From Pseudomonas putida (GTDB lineage: Bacteria > Pseudomonadota > Gammaproteobacteria > Pseudomonadales > Pseudomonadaceae): a DNA stretch of 64,000 nucleotides. Below the pieces are notes generated by a model that had not been told where the DNA came from, searched no databases, and saw only the letters and a program-made list of their open reading frames with translations. Shown in pieces: positions 10,697 through 18,986 of the stretch (its first letter is position 1; each line of letters starts with the position of its first letter). The stretch covers positions 1 through 64,000 of the forward strand of contig NZ_BSKJ01000001.1 in assembly GCF_030159595.1 (NCBI RefSeq), given 5' to 3'. The position numbers were made by a program, and so were the translations under genes.

Positions 10697-11126
10697 CACC
10701 CGTATCGGCCAGAACACCGAAGTCACCCTGCACTTCGCGCTGCACCTGGAAAACGGCGACACCGTCGACAGCACGTTCGACAAAGCCCCGGCCACCTTCA
10801 AGGTTGGTGATGGCAACTTGTTGCCGGGTTTCGAAAGCGCGCTGTTCGGCTTCAAGGGCGGTGACAAGCGTACTGTGGTAGTGGCCCCGGAGAACGCCTT
10901 CGGCCAGCCCAACCCGCAAAACGTGCAAGTCATGCCGCGGTCCAATTTCGAAGGCATGGAGCTGTCCGAAGGGCTGCTGATCATCTTCAACGACGCCGCC
11001 AACACCGAGCTGCCGGGTGTGGTCAAAGCGTTCGATGACGACCAGGTGACCATCGACTTCAATCACCCACTGGCTGGCAAGACCCTGACCTTCGAGGTGG
11101 AGATCCTCGAGGTGAAGGCCCTGTAA
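10689..11126 (+). CDS. fkpB: FKBP-type peptidyl-prolyl cis-trans isomerase (SlpA/FkpB)
   Basis: A 145-residue SlyD-like FKBP fold: an opening strand with [19 protein letters not shown], the core [14 protein letters not shown], and an insert-in-flap domain around VMPRSNFEG. It has no histidine-rich tail as in SlyD. It assists proline isomerisation in folding. The lspA-fkpB-ispH order is conserved in proteobacteria, and it overlaps lspA. Confidence 0.95.
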   Translation: MTDTRIGQNTEVTLHFALHLENGDTVDSTFDKAPATFKVGDGNLLPGFESALFGFKGGDKRTVVVAPENAFGQPNPQNVQVMPRSNFEGMELSEGLLIIFNDAANTELPGVVKAFDDDQVTIDFNHPLAGKTLTFEVEILEVKAL

Positions 11127-11140
11127 GCCTGGAGCCGAGC

Positions 11141-12088
11141 ATGCAAATCAAACTCGCCAACCCTCGCGGCTTCTGCGCGGGGGTCGACCGGGCGATCGAG
11201 ATCGTCAACCGCGCGCTGGAAGTCTTCGGCCCGCCGATCTATGTGCGTCACGAAGTGGTGCACAACAAGTTCGTGGTGGAAGACCTGCGCAACCGCGGTG
11301 CCATCTTCGTCGAAGAGCTGGACCAGGTGCCGGACGATGTCATCGTCATCTTCAGTGCCCATGGTGTTTCCCAGGCCGTGCGCCAGGAAGCCGCGGGGCG
11401 TGGCCTGAAAGTGTTTGATGCCACCTGCCCGCTGGTGACCAAGGTGCATATCGAGGTAGCCAAGTACAGCCGCGACGGCCGTGAGTGCATTCTCATTGGC
11501 CACGAAGGGCACCCGGAAGTTGAAGGCACCATGGGCCAGTACGACGCCAGCAACGGTGGTTCCATCTACCTCGTCGAAGACGAAGAGGATGTTGCCAAGT
11601 TGCAGGTGCGTGATCCGGATCACTTGGCTTTCGTGACCCAGACCACGCTGTCGATGGATGACACCAGCCGCGTCATCGACGCCCTGCGTGCACGCTTCCC
11701 GAACATCGGCGGCCCGCGCAAGGACGACATCTGCTACGCCACCCAGAACCGCCAGGACGCCGTGAAGCAACTGGCCGGTGAGTGCGACGTGGTGTTGGTG
11801 GTGGGCAGCCCGAACAGCTCCAACTCCAATCGCCTGCGTGAGCTGGCCGAGCGCATGGGCACCCCGGCCTACCTGATCGACGGTGCCGAGGACCTGCAAC
11901 GGGGCTGGTTCGACCAGGCGGCACGCATTGGCATCACCGCTGGCGCTTCGGCCCCCGAAGTGCTGGTGCGTGGCGTGATCGAGCAGCTCAAGGCCTGGGG
12001 CGCTACTGGCGCTGAAGAGCTGGATGGGCGGGAAGAGAACATCACCTTCTCGATGCCTAAAGAGCTGCGGGTTCGTTCGCTGATCTGA
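11141..12088 (+). CDS. ispH: 4-hydroxy-3-methylbut-2-enyl diphosphate reductase
   Basis: A 315-residue protein with the three Fe-S cysteines of Isp[11 protein letters not shown] (residue 12), [11 protein letters not shown] (about 96) and [10 protein letters not shown] (about 197). The catalytic glutamate region [14 protein letters not shown] is also present. It performs the last MEP-pathway step, giving IPP and DMAPP. A GGAG-type ribosome site precedes the ATG. It is the last gene of the ribF-ileS-lspA-fkpB-ispH run. Confidence 0.98.
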   Translation: MQIKLANPRGFCAGVDRAIEIVNRALEVFGPPIYVRHEVVHNKFVVEDLRNRGAIFVEELDQVPDDVIVIFSAHGVSQAVRQEAAGRGLKVFDATCPLVTKVHIEVAKYSRDGRECILIGHEGHPEVEGTMGQYDASNGGSIYLVEDEEDVAKLQVRDPDHLAFVTQTTLSMDDTSRVIDALRARFPNIGGPRKDDICYATQNRQDAVKQLAGECDVVLVVGSPNSSNSNRLRELAERMGTPAYLIDGAEDLQRGWFDQAARIGITAGASAPEVLVRGVIEQLKAWGATGAEELDGREENITFSMPKELRVRSLI

Positions 12089-12135
12089 CTTGAGCCTGTA
12101 CTGGCCCCATCGCCGGCAAGGTCGAATCAAGGCTT

Positions 12136-12624
12136 TCAGGTTGCACATCGGTTGTTGTTGCGGTCCTCTGTAAGCACATTCACTCTTCCCGACGATGCCA
12201 TCACCACTTGATGGCGACTGCTGGCAGATGAGCGCTCGCACACTTCCAGCGTTACTGAAAGCCAACCGTTATTCAGGTTCATCGGCACTCCCTGCGCACT
12301 AAACTTGAATTGCTCACCTTTATTGCTGGCAATTTTCAACGGCCGTGCCAGCCGCTGCTCGCGCAGCACCTGCTGGTTATGCTCCAGCATCACCCGCCAA
12401 CCTTTCCCCCAATTACCGTCCAACGCCTGCACCAGCACCGGCTGGCTTTGCAGCATGGCATGGCTGCGCGCACTGCGCAGCGCCTGGGCCAAATCACGGG
12501 CCGCCGCCGCCCGGTGTAGGTCGTCGCTCATCCTGGCGTAGGCCGGTACGCCGAGCTGTGTCAGCAAGACAGCCACGGCCAAAGCCGACAACATTTGAAT
12601 CAGTGTTACACCTCGTTGCTTCAC
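12136..12624 (-). CDS. FimT/GspH-type pseudopilin (variant processing motif)
   Basis: A 162-residue protein with a type IV prepilin-like leader, MKQRG followed by VTLIQMLSALAVAVLL, then a GspH/FimT-like body. Counting from the mature N terminus, position 5 is Gln; Glu5 is nearly invariant in type IV pilins and needed for assembly. The cleavage Gly is intact. It is divergent from the other minor pilins. In P. aeruginosa FimT/FimU is encoded ahead of pilV-W-X-Y1-E. It may have altered function or be a DNA-uptake pilin (FimT-like). Confidence 0.75.
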   Translation of the reverse strand: MKQRGVTLIQMLSALAVAVLLTQLGVPAYARMSDDLHRAAAARDLAQALRSARSHAMLQSQPVLVQALDGNWGKGWRVMLEHNQQVLREQRLARPLKIASNKGEQFKFSAQGVPMNLNNGWLSVTLEVCERSSASSRHQVVMASSGRVNVLTEDRNNNRCAT

Positions 12625-12733
12625 CGTGCATTCCTCCCTGGAAGTGCTTGGCTATAGCTTCACGTTCGCTGGCCAAGCGGTCTAGTCGGCCAGGTTCAAG
12701 GCTATTGCAGGAAAAGTCGCAGGAGGTGCAGGG

Positions 12734-12916
12734 ATGCACGCAAGACAACGGGGCATGACGCTCCTGGAAGTGTTGTTGGCCGTGGTGGTTGTGGCTGTGG
12801 GCATGTTCGCAACAACAGCGATGCAGTTGCAGGCATTGCAGGCTACGGACAGTGCTCGTCGTGATGGGCAGGCCGCGATGGCGACACACAGCGAGCATGA
12901 GCGGAGGCGGCGATGA
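12734..12916 (+). CDS. PilV-like minor pilin, shortened to 60 residues
   Basis: It starts MHARQRGMTLLEVLLAVVVV, a standard prepilin leader with Glu5 followed by the hydrophobic helix, and ends after residue 60 at HSEHERRRR. PilV proteins usually run 140-190 residues with a globular C-terminal domain, which is missing. The next gene starts inside its stop codon region (four-base overlap), so the short form is fixed in the operon layout. It may be a remnant or a minimal helix-only pilin. Confidence 0.7.
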   Translation: MHARQRGMTLLEVLLAVVVVAVGMFATTAMQLQALQATDSARRDGQAAMATHSEHERRRR

Positions 12917-13527
12917 GGTGTCGCCAACGCGGGTTTGGCTTGCTTGAGGTGGTGATGGCGCTGGCCATTGGGTTAATGCTGCTGGCGGCGGCCAGCCAGC
13001 TCTTCGCATCGGCTCGCCAGACCTGGCGCCTGCAAAGTACAGCGGTGCGCATGCAGGGTGAGGCGCGGTTTGCATTGCTGCGCATGGCGCAGGATATCCG
13101 CATGGCCGGGATGTTTGGTTGTCTACACCTGGCAGCGCAACCTGCCTTTGACCGGCCATTTGAGGTCGGCCCGTCAAGCTTGAGTTTGATGGTCGCTGAG
13201 TTGCCAGGGCATGCGGGCGACCCGGACTGGACCGTGGTAACAAACTGCCTCAACGAGGTAAAGGTTCACAAGGGCCGAGCGCAAGGTAGCGAAACGCAAA
13301 TGACTGTCCCAGTCAGCCGCCACGACTATGTACACAGCGGCACCACGCTTTACTTCAAGCGACGCGGTAACAATCAACCGCTGGTCGAGCATGTGCGGGA
13401 ATTGCGAGTGACGCATGTGCCAGGGGAGCGGGTTGATCTTCAACTGACGCTGTATGAACCCATCCTTCAGCTTGAGCAGCAGCACGCGCTGAGCGTAGCA
13501 ATCCGCAACTCGGTGCCCACCTCATGA
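12913..13527 (+). CDS. pilW: minor pilin PilW-like
   Basis: A 204-residue prepilin-like protein: leader ending RG, then FGLLEVVMALAIGLMLL with Glu5, then a soluble domain containing four or more cysteines. PilW is a minor pilin that initiates type IV pilus assembly. It overlaps both the short pilV-like gene and pilX by four bases, a tightly coupled operon. P. aeruginosa PilW is longer (about 270 residues). Confidence 0.8.
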   Translation: MRCRQRGFGLLEVVMALAIGLMLLAAASQLFASARQTWRLQSTAVRMQGEARFALLRMAQDIRMAGMFGCLHLAAQPAFDRPFEVGPSSLSLMVAELPGHAGDPDWTVVTNCLNEVKVHKGRAQGSETQMTVPVSRHDYVHSGTTLYFKRRGNNQPLVEHVRELRVTHVPGERVDLQLTLYEPILQLEQQHALSVAIRNSVPTS

Positions 13528-13988
13528 GGCGCCAGCGCGGGGTGGTTCTTCTGATGGCCTTGGTCCTGAGCATGCTGTTAGGTCTGCTTGCTGCATCCGC
13601 CCTGCGCGACGCGCTAGTGGAAACGCGAATGGCCGGTTACCTGAGCGATGGCCTGCAAGCGTTCGAAGAAGCCGAGGCCGCCTTACTGGCAGGGGCTCGC
13701 GAACTTGAGCGGTCACCTCCCGACCTATGTGGCGCGTGTTTGCCACCAGCCCGACCGCACGATCTGGTTGGGCAGTGGCAGGGCACACAAAGCGGTTACT
13801 TCCATTTACAGAATCTGGGTACGAGCACTTGTGCTGCGCATATGCCTGACCAGCAACTGGTTACGCTGTTCCGGGTAACCGGCGTCAGCAAGCAAGCTTC
13901 GTCACGGCAGGTACTGGAAGCCGTCTACGCCGTAGCCGACGACACCGTCCAACGCATCACCTGGCGCCAAAGACTGAGAGGAGACTGA
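13524..13988 (+). CDS. pilX: minor pilin PilX-like
   Basis: A 154-residue protein, MRRQRGVVLLMALVLSMLLG, with a prepilin Gly but Met rather than Glu at mature position 5, as in PilX/GspK tip subunits. A CxxC (CGAC) occurs near residue 71. It sits between pilW and pilE. In P. aeruginosa pilX is followed by pilY1, the large tip adhesin; here pilE follows one base after the stop, so pilY1 is absent from the locus. Confidence 0.8.
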   Translation: MRRQRGVVLLMALVLSMLLGLLAASALRDALVETRMAGYLSDGLQAFEEAEAALLAGARELERSPPDLCGACLPPARPHDLVGQWQGTQSGYFHLQNLGTSTCAAHMPDQQLVTLFRVTGVSKQASSRQVLEAVYAVADDTVQRITWRQRLRGD

Positions 13989-13989
13989 C

Positions 13990-14379
13990 ATGCAGCAAGG
14001 CTTGAGCCTGATCGAGTTGTTGATTGTGCTGGCCGTGACCGGCATTCTGGCAGCCATTGCCTACCCCAGTTACAGCGACCAGCTTCGGCGAGCCGCACGC
14101 AGCGAAGTGGTTGGCCTGCTGCACGATGCCGCCCTGCGCCTGGAGCGCCACCGTGTACGCACCGGCCAATACGCCGAGGGCGACCCGGCCTTGCCCGACG
14201 GTACCCGCTATTACAGCCTGCAGGCCCAGCGCGACAGCGACACCTTCACGCTGCGCGCCCGGCGGCTATCCCATGGGCTGATGGCGCAGGATGGCTGTGG
14301 CGACTTCCAGCTCGACCAGGCCGGCGTGCGCAGTAATCCTGGTGCGGCTGGTGGCAGCGAGCACTGCTGGGGAAGCTGA
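13990..14379 (+). CDS. pilE: minor pilin PilE-like
   Basis: A 129-residue pilin with leader MQQG and the classical LSLIELLIVLAVTGILAAIAYPSY helix. A C-terminal cysteine pair (GCGDF ... EHCWGS) could form the D-loop disulfide. An AGGAGAC ribosome site precedes the start. It is the last gene of the minor-pilin run before thiO. Confidence 0.88.
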   Translation: MQQGLSLIELLIVLAVTGILAAIAYPSYSDQLRRAARSEVVGLLHDAALRLERHRVRTGQYAEGDPALPDGTRYYSLQAQRDSDTFTLRARRLSHGLMAQDGCGDFQLDQAGVRSNPGAAGGSEHCWGS

Positions 14380-14433
14380 AGGTTGAATGGTGCCCGGTGC
14401 ATCGAGGTTTTACTTCAGGTGTTGGATCGACAG

Positions 14434-15531
14434 ATGAGCAAGCAAGTAGTGGTGGTCGGCGGCGGGGTGATCGGCCTGCTGACGGCGTTCAATCTGGCGG
14501 CGAAGGTCGGCCAGGTGGTGGTGTGTGATCAGGGCGAGGTGGGGCGTGAGTCGTCGTGGGCGGGTGGTGGCATTGTTTCGCCGCTGTACCCGTGGCGCTA
14601 TAGCCCGGCAGTGACCGCCTTGGCGCACTGGTCGCAGGACTTTTACCCACAGCTGGGCGAGCGTTTGTTCGCCAGCACCGGCGTCGACCCCGAAGTGCAC
14701 ACCACCGGCCTGTACTGGCTGGACCTGGATGACGAAGCCGAAGCGTTGGCCTGGGCCGAGCGTGAACAGCGGCCACTGAGTGCCGTGGATATCTCGGCAG
14801 CCTACGACGCGGTGCCGGTGCTGGGCCCAGGCTTCAAGCGGGCAATCTACATGGCTGGTGTGGCCAACGTACGCAACCCGCGCCTGGTGAAATCGCTTAA
14901 GGCGGCGTTGCTGGCGTTGCCCAATGTGACCTTGCGTGAGCACTGTCAGATCACAGGTTTCGTGCAGCAAGACGGGCGCGTGACCGGTGTGCAGACCGCA
15001 GACGGCGTGCTGGCGGCGGATGAAGTGGTGCTCAGCGCTGGCGCCTGGAGTGGCGACCTGCTGCGAACCCTTGGCCTTGAGTTGCCGGTAGAGCCGGTGA
15101 AGGGTCAGATGATCCTGTTCAAGTGCGCTGAGGACTTCTTGCCAAGCATGGTGCTGGCCAAGGGGCGCTATGCGATCCCGCGGCGGGATGGGCACATTCT
15201 GGTGGGGAGTACGTTGGAACATGCCGGATATGACAAGACCCCGACCGGAGATGCGCTGGAAAGCCTGAAGGCATCGGCGGTGGAGTTGCTGCCCGGGCTT
15301 GAAGGGGCCACGGTGGTGGGGCACTGGGCTGGGCTGCGGCCGGGCTCGCCCGAGGGCATTCCCTACATTGGGCCGGTGCCAGGGCACGAGGGGTTGTGGC
15401 TGAACTGCGGGCACTACCGCAACGGGCTGGTGCTGGCGCCGGCCTCCTGCCAGCTGTTTACCGACTTGCTGACCGGGGCCGAGCCAATCATTGACCCGGC
15501 GCCGTATGCACCAGCAACGCGGTTGACCTGA
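14434..15531 (+). CDS. thiO: glycine oxidase ThiO (FAD-dependent)
   Basis: A 365-residue FAD oxidoreductase with the N-terminal dinucleotide motif VVVGGGVIGLLTAFNLA and the C-terminal GLRPGSPEGIPYIGPV and GHYRNGLVLAP blocks of the DAO/ThiO family. It oxidises glycine to the imine used in building the thiazole of thiamine. I chose the ATG at 14434, where the conserved sequence starts; a TTG at 14383 would add 17 unrelated residues. Confidence 0.92.
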   Translation: MSKQVVVVGGGVIGLLTAFNLAAKVGQVVVCDQGEVGRESSWAGGGIVSPLYPWRYSPAVTALAHWSQDFYPQLGERLFASTGVDPEVHTTGLYWLDLDDEAEALAWAEREQRPLSAVDISAAYDAVPVLGPGFKRAIYMAGVANVRNPRLVKSLKAALLALPNVTLREHCQITGFVQQDGRVTGVQTADGVLAADEVVLSAGAWSGDLLRTLGLELPVEPVKGQMILFKCAEDFLPSMVLAKGRYAIPRRDGHILVGSTLEHAGYDKTPTGDALESLKASAVELLPGLEGATVVGHWAGLRPGSPEGIPYIGPVPGHEGLWLNCGHYRNGLVLAPASCQLFTDLLTGAEPIIDPAPYAPATRLT

Positions 15532-15545
15532 TAGCACGCGATCCC

Positions 15546-15595
15546 TTGTAGGAGCGGCCTTGCGGCCCTTTCGCGACGCAAGGCCGCTCCTACAA
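15546..15595. repeat. REP-type palindrome
   Basis: A 50-base interrupted palindrome with arms TTGTAGGAGCGGCCTTGCG and CGCAAGGCCGCTCCTACAA lies between thiO and the convergent gene at 15607. It is a common dispersed repeat in P. putida. Confidence 0.85.
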
Positions 15596-15606
15596 AGGCT
15601 TTGTGT

Positions 15607-15837
15607 TCAGCCCTGGCGGCCTGGGCCCTGCTGCAGGTGCGCCTGGCTGCAATACCACTCATTACCCTGTTGCAGCGCGCGGTCGTTGGGCAGGTGCACG
15701 CCGCAGTGGGCGCAGCGCACCATTTGCAGGGGGGCATCCAGCTTCGCCTCGGGGTGCGACTGCTGGCTGACTTTGAACTTGCGCCACAGCCAGAACGCGG
15801 CGGCGATCAGGGCGATCCAGAAAAGTAGGCGAACCAT
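15607..15837 (-). CDS. PP0621-type small membrane-anchored zinc-ribbon protein
   Basis: A 76-residue protein: an N-terminal membrane helix (MVRLLFWIALIAAAFWLW) and a C-terminal CAHCG...WYCSQAH cluster resembling a zinc ribbon. The position beside bamD and thiO matches the small conserved PP0621-type gene of Pseudomonas (from memory). The start was put at MVRLLFW; an upstream in-frame ATG would pass through the bamD terminator. Function unknown. Confidence 0.8.
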   Translation of the reverse strand: MVRLLFWIALIAAAFWLWRKFKVSQQSHPEAKLDAPLQMVRCAHCGVHLPNDRALQQGNEWYCSQAHLQQGPGRQG

Positions 15838-15885
15838 GGTGTCCAGCTTGTTGGTTGAAGAAGCAGACAGTCTAGGACGCGGCCA

Positions 15886-15915
15886 TAAAAAAAGGGAGGC
15901 CCAAGGCCTCCCTTT
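15886..15915 (-). terminator. terminator of bamD
   Basis: An 11-bp perfect stem (AAAGGGAGGCC/GGCCTCCCTTT, loop CAA on the + strand) is followed by a T tract when read on the minus strand. It lies 17 bases after the bamD stop. Confidence 0.92.
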
Positions 15916-15931
15916 CATTTACCGCTGTGGG

Positions 15932-16951
15932 TCAGTCGAACAGACCAAAGGTCATGTAGCTGAACCAGGAACGGTCTTTCTCGGCTTCTTTCGGGCCTTC
16001 CGGCACGATCGGATCGCCATTTTCGTCTTTCGGCAGCAACTCTTGCGGCATCTCGTCACGCGCGTCCTGGAACTGCTTGACCACGTCCTGGTTGGCGCGG
16101 GTTTCGCCCGGCGGCAGCGGAGTCTCGGTTTCGATCAGGCCCAGGGTGGCCTTGGACAGCCAGCCGCGGCCGTCAGACTCGGTCTGCTTGGGCTGGAACT
16201 CGCCATCGACCAGGCTCGGGTGGTCCGGGTAGTTGAGCTTGAGGGTTTCCAGGCTGCTGGCGGCCAGCTCGTCCAGGTGCATCTTCTGGTACGACTCGAC
16301 CATTACCGCCAGGCCGTCGCCGACCGAGGGGGTTTCCTGGAAGTTTTCTACCACATAGCGGCCACGGTTGGCGGCAGCCACATAAGCCTGGCGGCTCAGG
16401 TAGTAGTCAGCCACATGGATTTCATACGAGGCCAGCAGGTTGCGCAGGTAGATCATGCGCTGCTTGGCGTCGGGTGCGTAGCGGCTGTTGGGGAAGCGGC
16501 TGGTCAGTTGGGCGAACTCGTTGTACGAGTCGCGGGCGGCACCCGGGTCACGCTTGGTCATGTCCAGCGGCAGGAAGCGCGCCAGCAGGCCACGGTCCTG
16601 GTCGAACGAGGTCAGGCCTTTCAGGTAGTAGGCGTAGTCGACGTTCGGGTGCTGCGGGTGCAGGCGGATGAAGCGCTCGGCAGCCGACTTGGCAGCCTCT
16701 GGCTCGGAGTTCTTGTAGTTGGCGTAGATCAGCTCGAGTTGCGCCTGGTCGGCATAGCGGCCGAACGGGTAGCGCGATTCCAGTGCCTTGAGCTTGTTCA
16801 CGGCGCTGGTGTAGCTGGAATTGTCCAAGTCAGCTTGCGCCTGCTGGTACAGCTCGGCCTCGCTGAGGTTCTCGTCAATGACTTCTTTATTGGAAGAACA
16901 GGCCGCGGTGAGCCCGAGGATGGCGATCAGCAGCAGGTGTTTCACTCGCAT
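15932..16951 (-). CDS. bamD: outer membrane assembly lipoprotein BamD (ComL)
   Basis: A 339-residue lipoprotein: signal [20 protein letters not shown] with lipobox Cys, then TPR-like repeats ([58 protein letters not shown]). BamD is the essential lipoprotein partner of BamA in beta-barrel insertion. The C-terminal tail (about residues 260-339) is proline/acid-rich and longer than in E. coli (245 residues), as is usual for Pseudomonas. The start was placed at the lipoprotein signal; the upstream open frame runs antisense to rluD. It is divergent from rluD. Confidence 0.95.
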   Translation of the reverse strand: MRVKHLLLIAILGLTAACSSNKEVIDENLSEAELYQQAQADLDNSSYTSAVNKLKALESRYPFGRYADQAQLELIYANYKNSEPEAAKSAAERFIRLHPQHPNVDYAYYLKGLTSFDQDRGLLARFLPLDMTKRDPGAARDSYNEFAQLTSRFPNSRYAPDAKQRMIYLRNLLASYEIHVADYYLSRQAYVAAANRGRYVVENFQETPSVGDGLAVMVESYQKMHLDELAASSLETLKLNYPDHPSLVDGEFQPKQTESDGRGWLSKATLGLIETETPLPPGETRANQDVVKQFQDARDEMPQELLPKDENGDPIVPEGPKEAEKDRSWFSYMTFGLFD

Positions 16952-17098
16952 GGCGGCTTGCGTCCCTTTGACGGCCGCTGTCTTGGGCGGTGCCGTCCTG
17001 TTATGATGAGCGCCCCGGCCAACCCCGGGACAAAAGAAGCCGTATTTAACCACAAGCTCGCAGCCGAAACCAAAGGCTGTGCGCCCGCCGAATCGAGC

Positions 17099-18061
17099 AT
17101 GTCCGAGATCATTCAACTTAGCGCAGAGGTACCGTCCGATCTGGGCGGTCAACGCCTCGACCAGGTCGCCGCCCAATTGTTCGCCGAGTACTCGCGTTCG
17201 CGGCTTACTACGTGGATCAAAGAGGGCCGCCTGACGGTCGATGGCGCTGTCGTGCGCCCTCGAGACACCGTCTATGGTGGTTCCCTGCTGGCCCTGGAGG
17301 CCGAGCAAGAGGCCCAGGGTGAGTGGGTCGCGGAAGACATCGAGCTGGATATCGTCTACGAAGACGACCACATCATGGTGATCAACAAGCCTGCCGGGCT
17401 GGTTGTGCACCCGGCCGCCGGTCATGCCAGCGGTACCCTGCTCAATGCGCTGCTGCACCACATGCCAGACATCATCAACGTACCGCGTGCCGGTATCGTT
17501 CATCGCCTGGACAAAGACACCACGGGCCTGATGGTGGTGGCCAAGACCTTGCAGGCGCAGACCAAGCTGGTTGAGCAGATGCAAGCCCGCAAAGTCAGCC
17601 GCATCTATGAGTGCATCGTGATTGGCGTGGTGACCTCAGGTGGCAAGATCGATGCCCCGATCGGCCGCCACGGCGGTATGCGCCAGCGCATGGCAGTCAC
17701 CGACGGCGGCAAGCCGGCGGTCAGCCACTACCGCGTACTCAAGCGTTTCCGCTCGCACACCCATGTGCGGGTCAAGCTGGAAACCGGCCGTACCCACCAG
17801 ATCCGCGTGCACATGGCCCACGTTGGCTTCCCGCTGGTCGGCGACCAGACGTACGGTGGGCGCTTCCGCATTCCGCCGGCAGCCAGCCCCACCATGGTCG
17901 AGGCGGTGAAAACCTTCCCGCGCCAGGCGCTGCACGCGCGTTTCCTTGCGTTGGCCCACCCGATTACGGGTGAAGTCATGAAGTGGGAATCGCCACTGCC
18001 GGATGACTTCCTCTGGTTGCTGACGCTGCTGAACGAAGACCGCGAGAGCTTTATCGGATGA
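17099..18061 (+). CDS. rluD: 23S rRNA pseudouridine(1911/1915/1917) synthase
   Basis: A 320-residue protein with an N-terminal S4-like domain ([18 protein letters not shown]) and the RluA-family catalytic motif [16 protein letters not shown] with its Asp near residue 140, plus [12 protein letters not shown]. It modifies helix 69 of 23S rRNA. The start [11 protein letters not shown] is the family start. Its stop overlaps the pgeF ATG by four bases. Confidence 0.96.
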   Translation: MSEIIQLSAEVPSDLGGQRLDQVAAQLFAEYSRSRLTTWIKEGRLTVDGAVVRPRDTVYGGSLLALEAEQEAQGEWVAEDIELDIVYEDDHIMVINKPAGLVVHPAAGHASGTLLNALLHHMPDIINVPRAGIVHRLDKDTTGLMVVAKTLQAQTKLVEQMQARKVSRIYECIVIGVVTSGGKIDAPIGRHGGMRQRMAVTDGGKPAVSHYRVLKRFRSHTHVRVKLETGRTHQIRVHMAHVGFPLVGDQTYGGRFRIPPAASPTMVEAVKTFPRQALHARFLALAHPITGEVMKWESPLPDDFLWLLTLLNEDRESFIG

Positions 18062-18798
18062 GTGGCCTGACGCAGTCGCTGCTGTTTCCCGACTGGCCGG
18101 CCCCGGCCTCGGTTCGCGCCTGTGTCACCACCCGTCAGGGCGGCGTCAGCCTGCCGCCTTACGAAACCTTCAACCTTGGCGACCATGTAGGGGACGACCC
18201 TGCCGCAGTCGCCGAGAACCGCTGCCGGCTGAGCGACGCGTTCGCCATCCAGCCGGCCTGGCTCAAGCAGGTGCATGGCCTGGTGGTGGCGGATGCCGAC
18301 CCGGCCGTGGTGGCCGAGGCCGACGCCAGCTGGACCGACCAGCCAGGCATTGCCTGCACCGTGATGACTGCCGATTGCCTGCCTGCGCTGTTCTGCGACC
18401 GGGCGGGGACTCGCGTGGCAGCGGCGCATGCTGGCTGGCGCGGGTTGGCTGGTGGCGTGCTGGAAGCCACGCTGGACCGCCTGGCGCTGCCGCCGGAAGA
18501 GGTGCTGGTGTGGTTGGGGCCGGCCATCGGCCCGCAGGCTTTCGAAGTGGGGCTGGAAGTGCGTGATGCCTTTACCGCCGTGCACCCGCAAGCTGCTCGG
18601 GCATTTGTCGATGGTGAACGGCCAGGCAAGCTGATGGCGGATATCTACGAGCTGGCGCGCATTCGCCTGGCTGCCCGAGGCGTAACTGCCGTGTATGGCG
18701 GCGGCTTGTGCACGGTCAGTGATGCGCGGTTCTTCTCCTATCGCCGTACCCCGCAGGGTGGGCGGTTTGCTTCGATGGTCTGGCTGGATCCTCGCTAG
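18058..18798 (+). CDS. pgeF: peptidoglycan editing factor PgeF (YfiH, laccase-domain)
   Basis: A 246-residue CNF1/YfiH-fold protein. It has the metal-site signatures MTADCLPALF and AAHAGWRGLAGG, plus a C-terminal SYRRTPQGGRFASMVWL. The YfiH family acts on mis-incorporated L-Ser in muropeptide precursors and has copper/zinc-dependent oxidase or purine-nucleoside activities. It is coupled to rluD by ATGA and followed by clpB, a conserved Pseudomonas order. Confidence 0.93.
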   Translation: MSGLTQSLLFPDWPAPASVRACVTTRQGGVSLPPYETFNLGDHVGDDPAAVAENRCRLSDAFAIQPAWLKQVHGLVVADADPAVVAEADASWTDQPGIACTVMTADCLPALFCDRAGTRVAAAHAGWRGLAGGVLEATLDRLALPPEEVLVWLGPAIGPQAFEVGLEVRDAFTAVHPQAARAFVDGERPGKLMADIYELARIRLAARGVTAVYGGGLCTVSDARFFSYRRTPQGGRFASMVWLDPR

Positions 18799-18879
18799 CC
18801 TGCACTGGCCTCTTCGCGGGCACGCCCGCGAATGCCCCGGCACTCATCCAACAGGTTGACCCCGGTCAACCCCGCTACG

Positions 18880-18908
18880 CTTGAATCTTCCAGAATCAGC
18901 CTTATCTA
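18880..18908 (+). promoter_or_regulatory. sigma-32-like heat-shock promoter of clpB
   Basis: CTTGAA at 18880-18885, a 14-base spacer and CCTTATCTA at 18900-18908 resemble the RpoH consensus CTTGAA-N11-16-CCCCAT-T. The site is about 80 bases before clpB, a standard heat-shock gene. Confidence 0.6.
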
Positions 18909-18986
18909 TAAGGTCATCTCAGGCAGGTTTCTTCATAAACAGGCGCTGTCCATCGCTCCGACCTGCCCTTTAAAGGAAGGTACACC

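Noticed and set aside
16968..17007. Possible rluD promoter (TTGACG and TATGAT)
   Set aside because: The spacer would be 28 bases, too long for a sigma-70 promoter.
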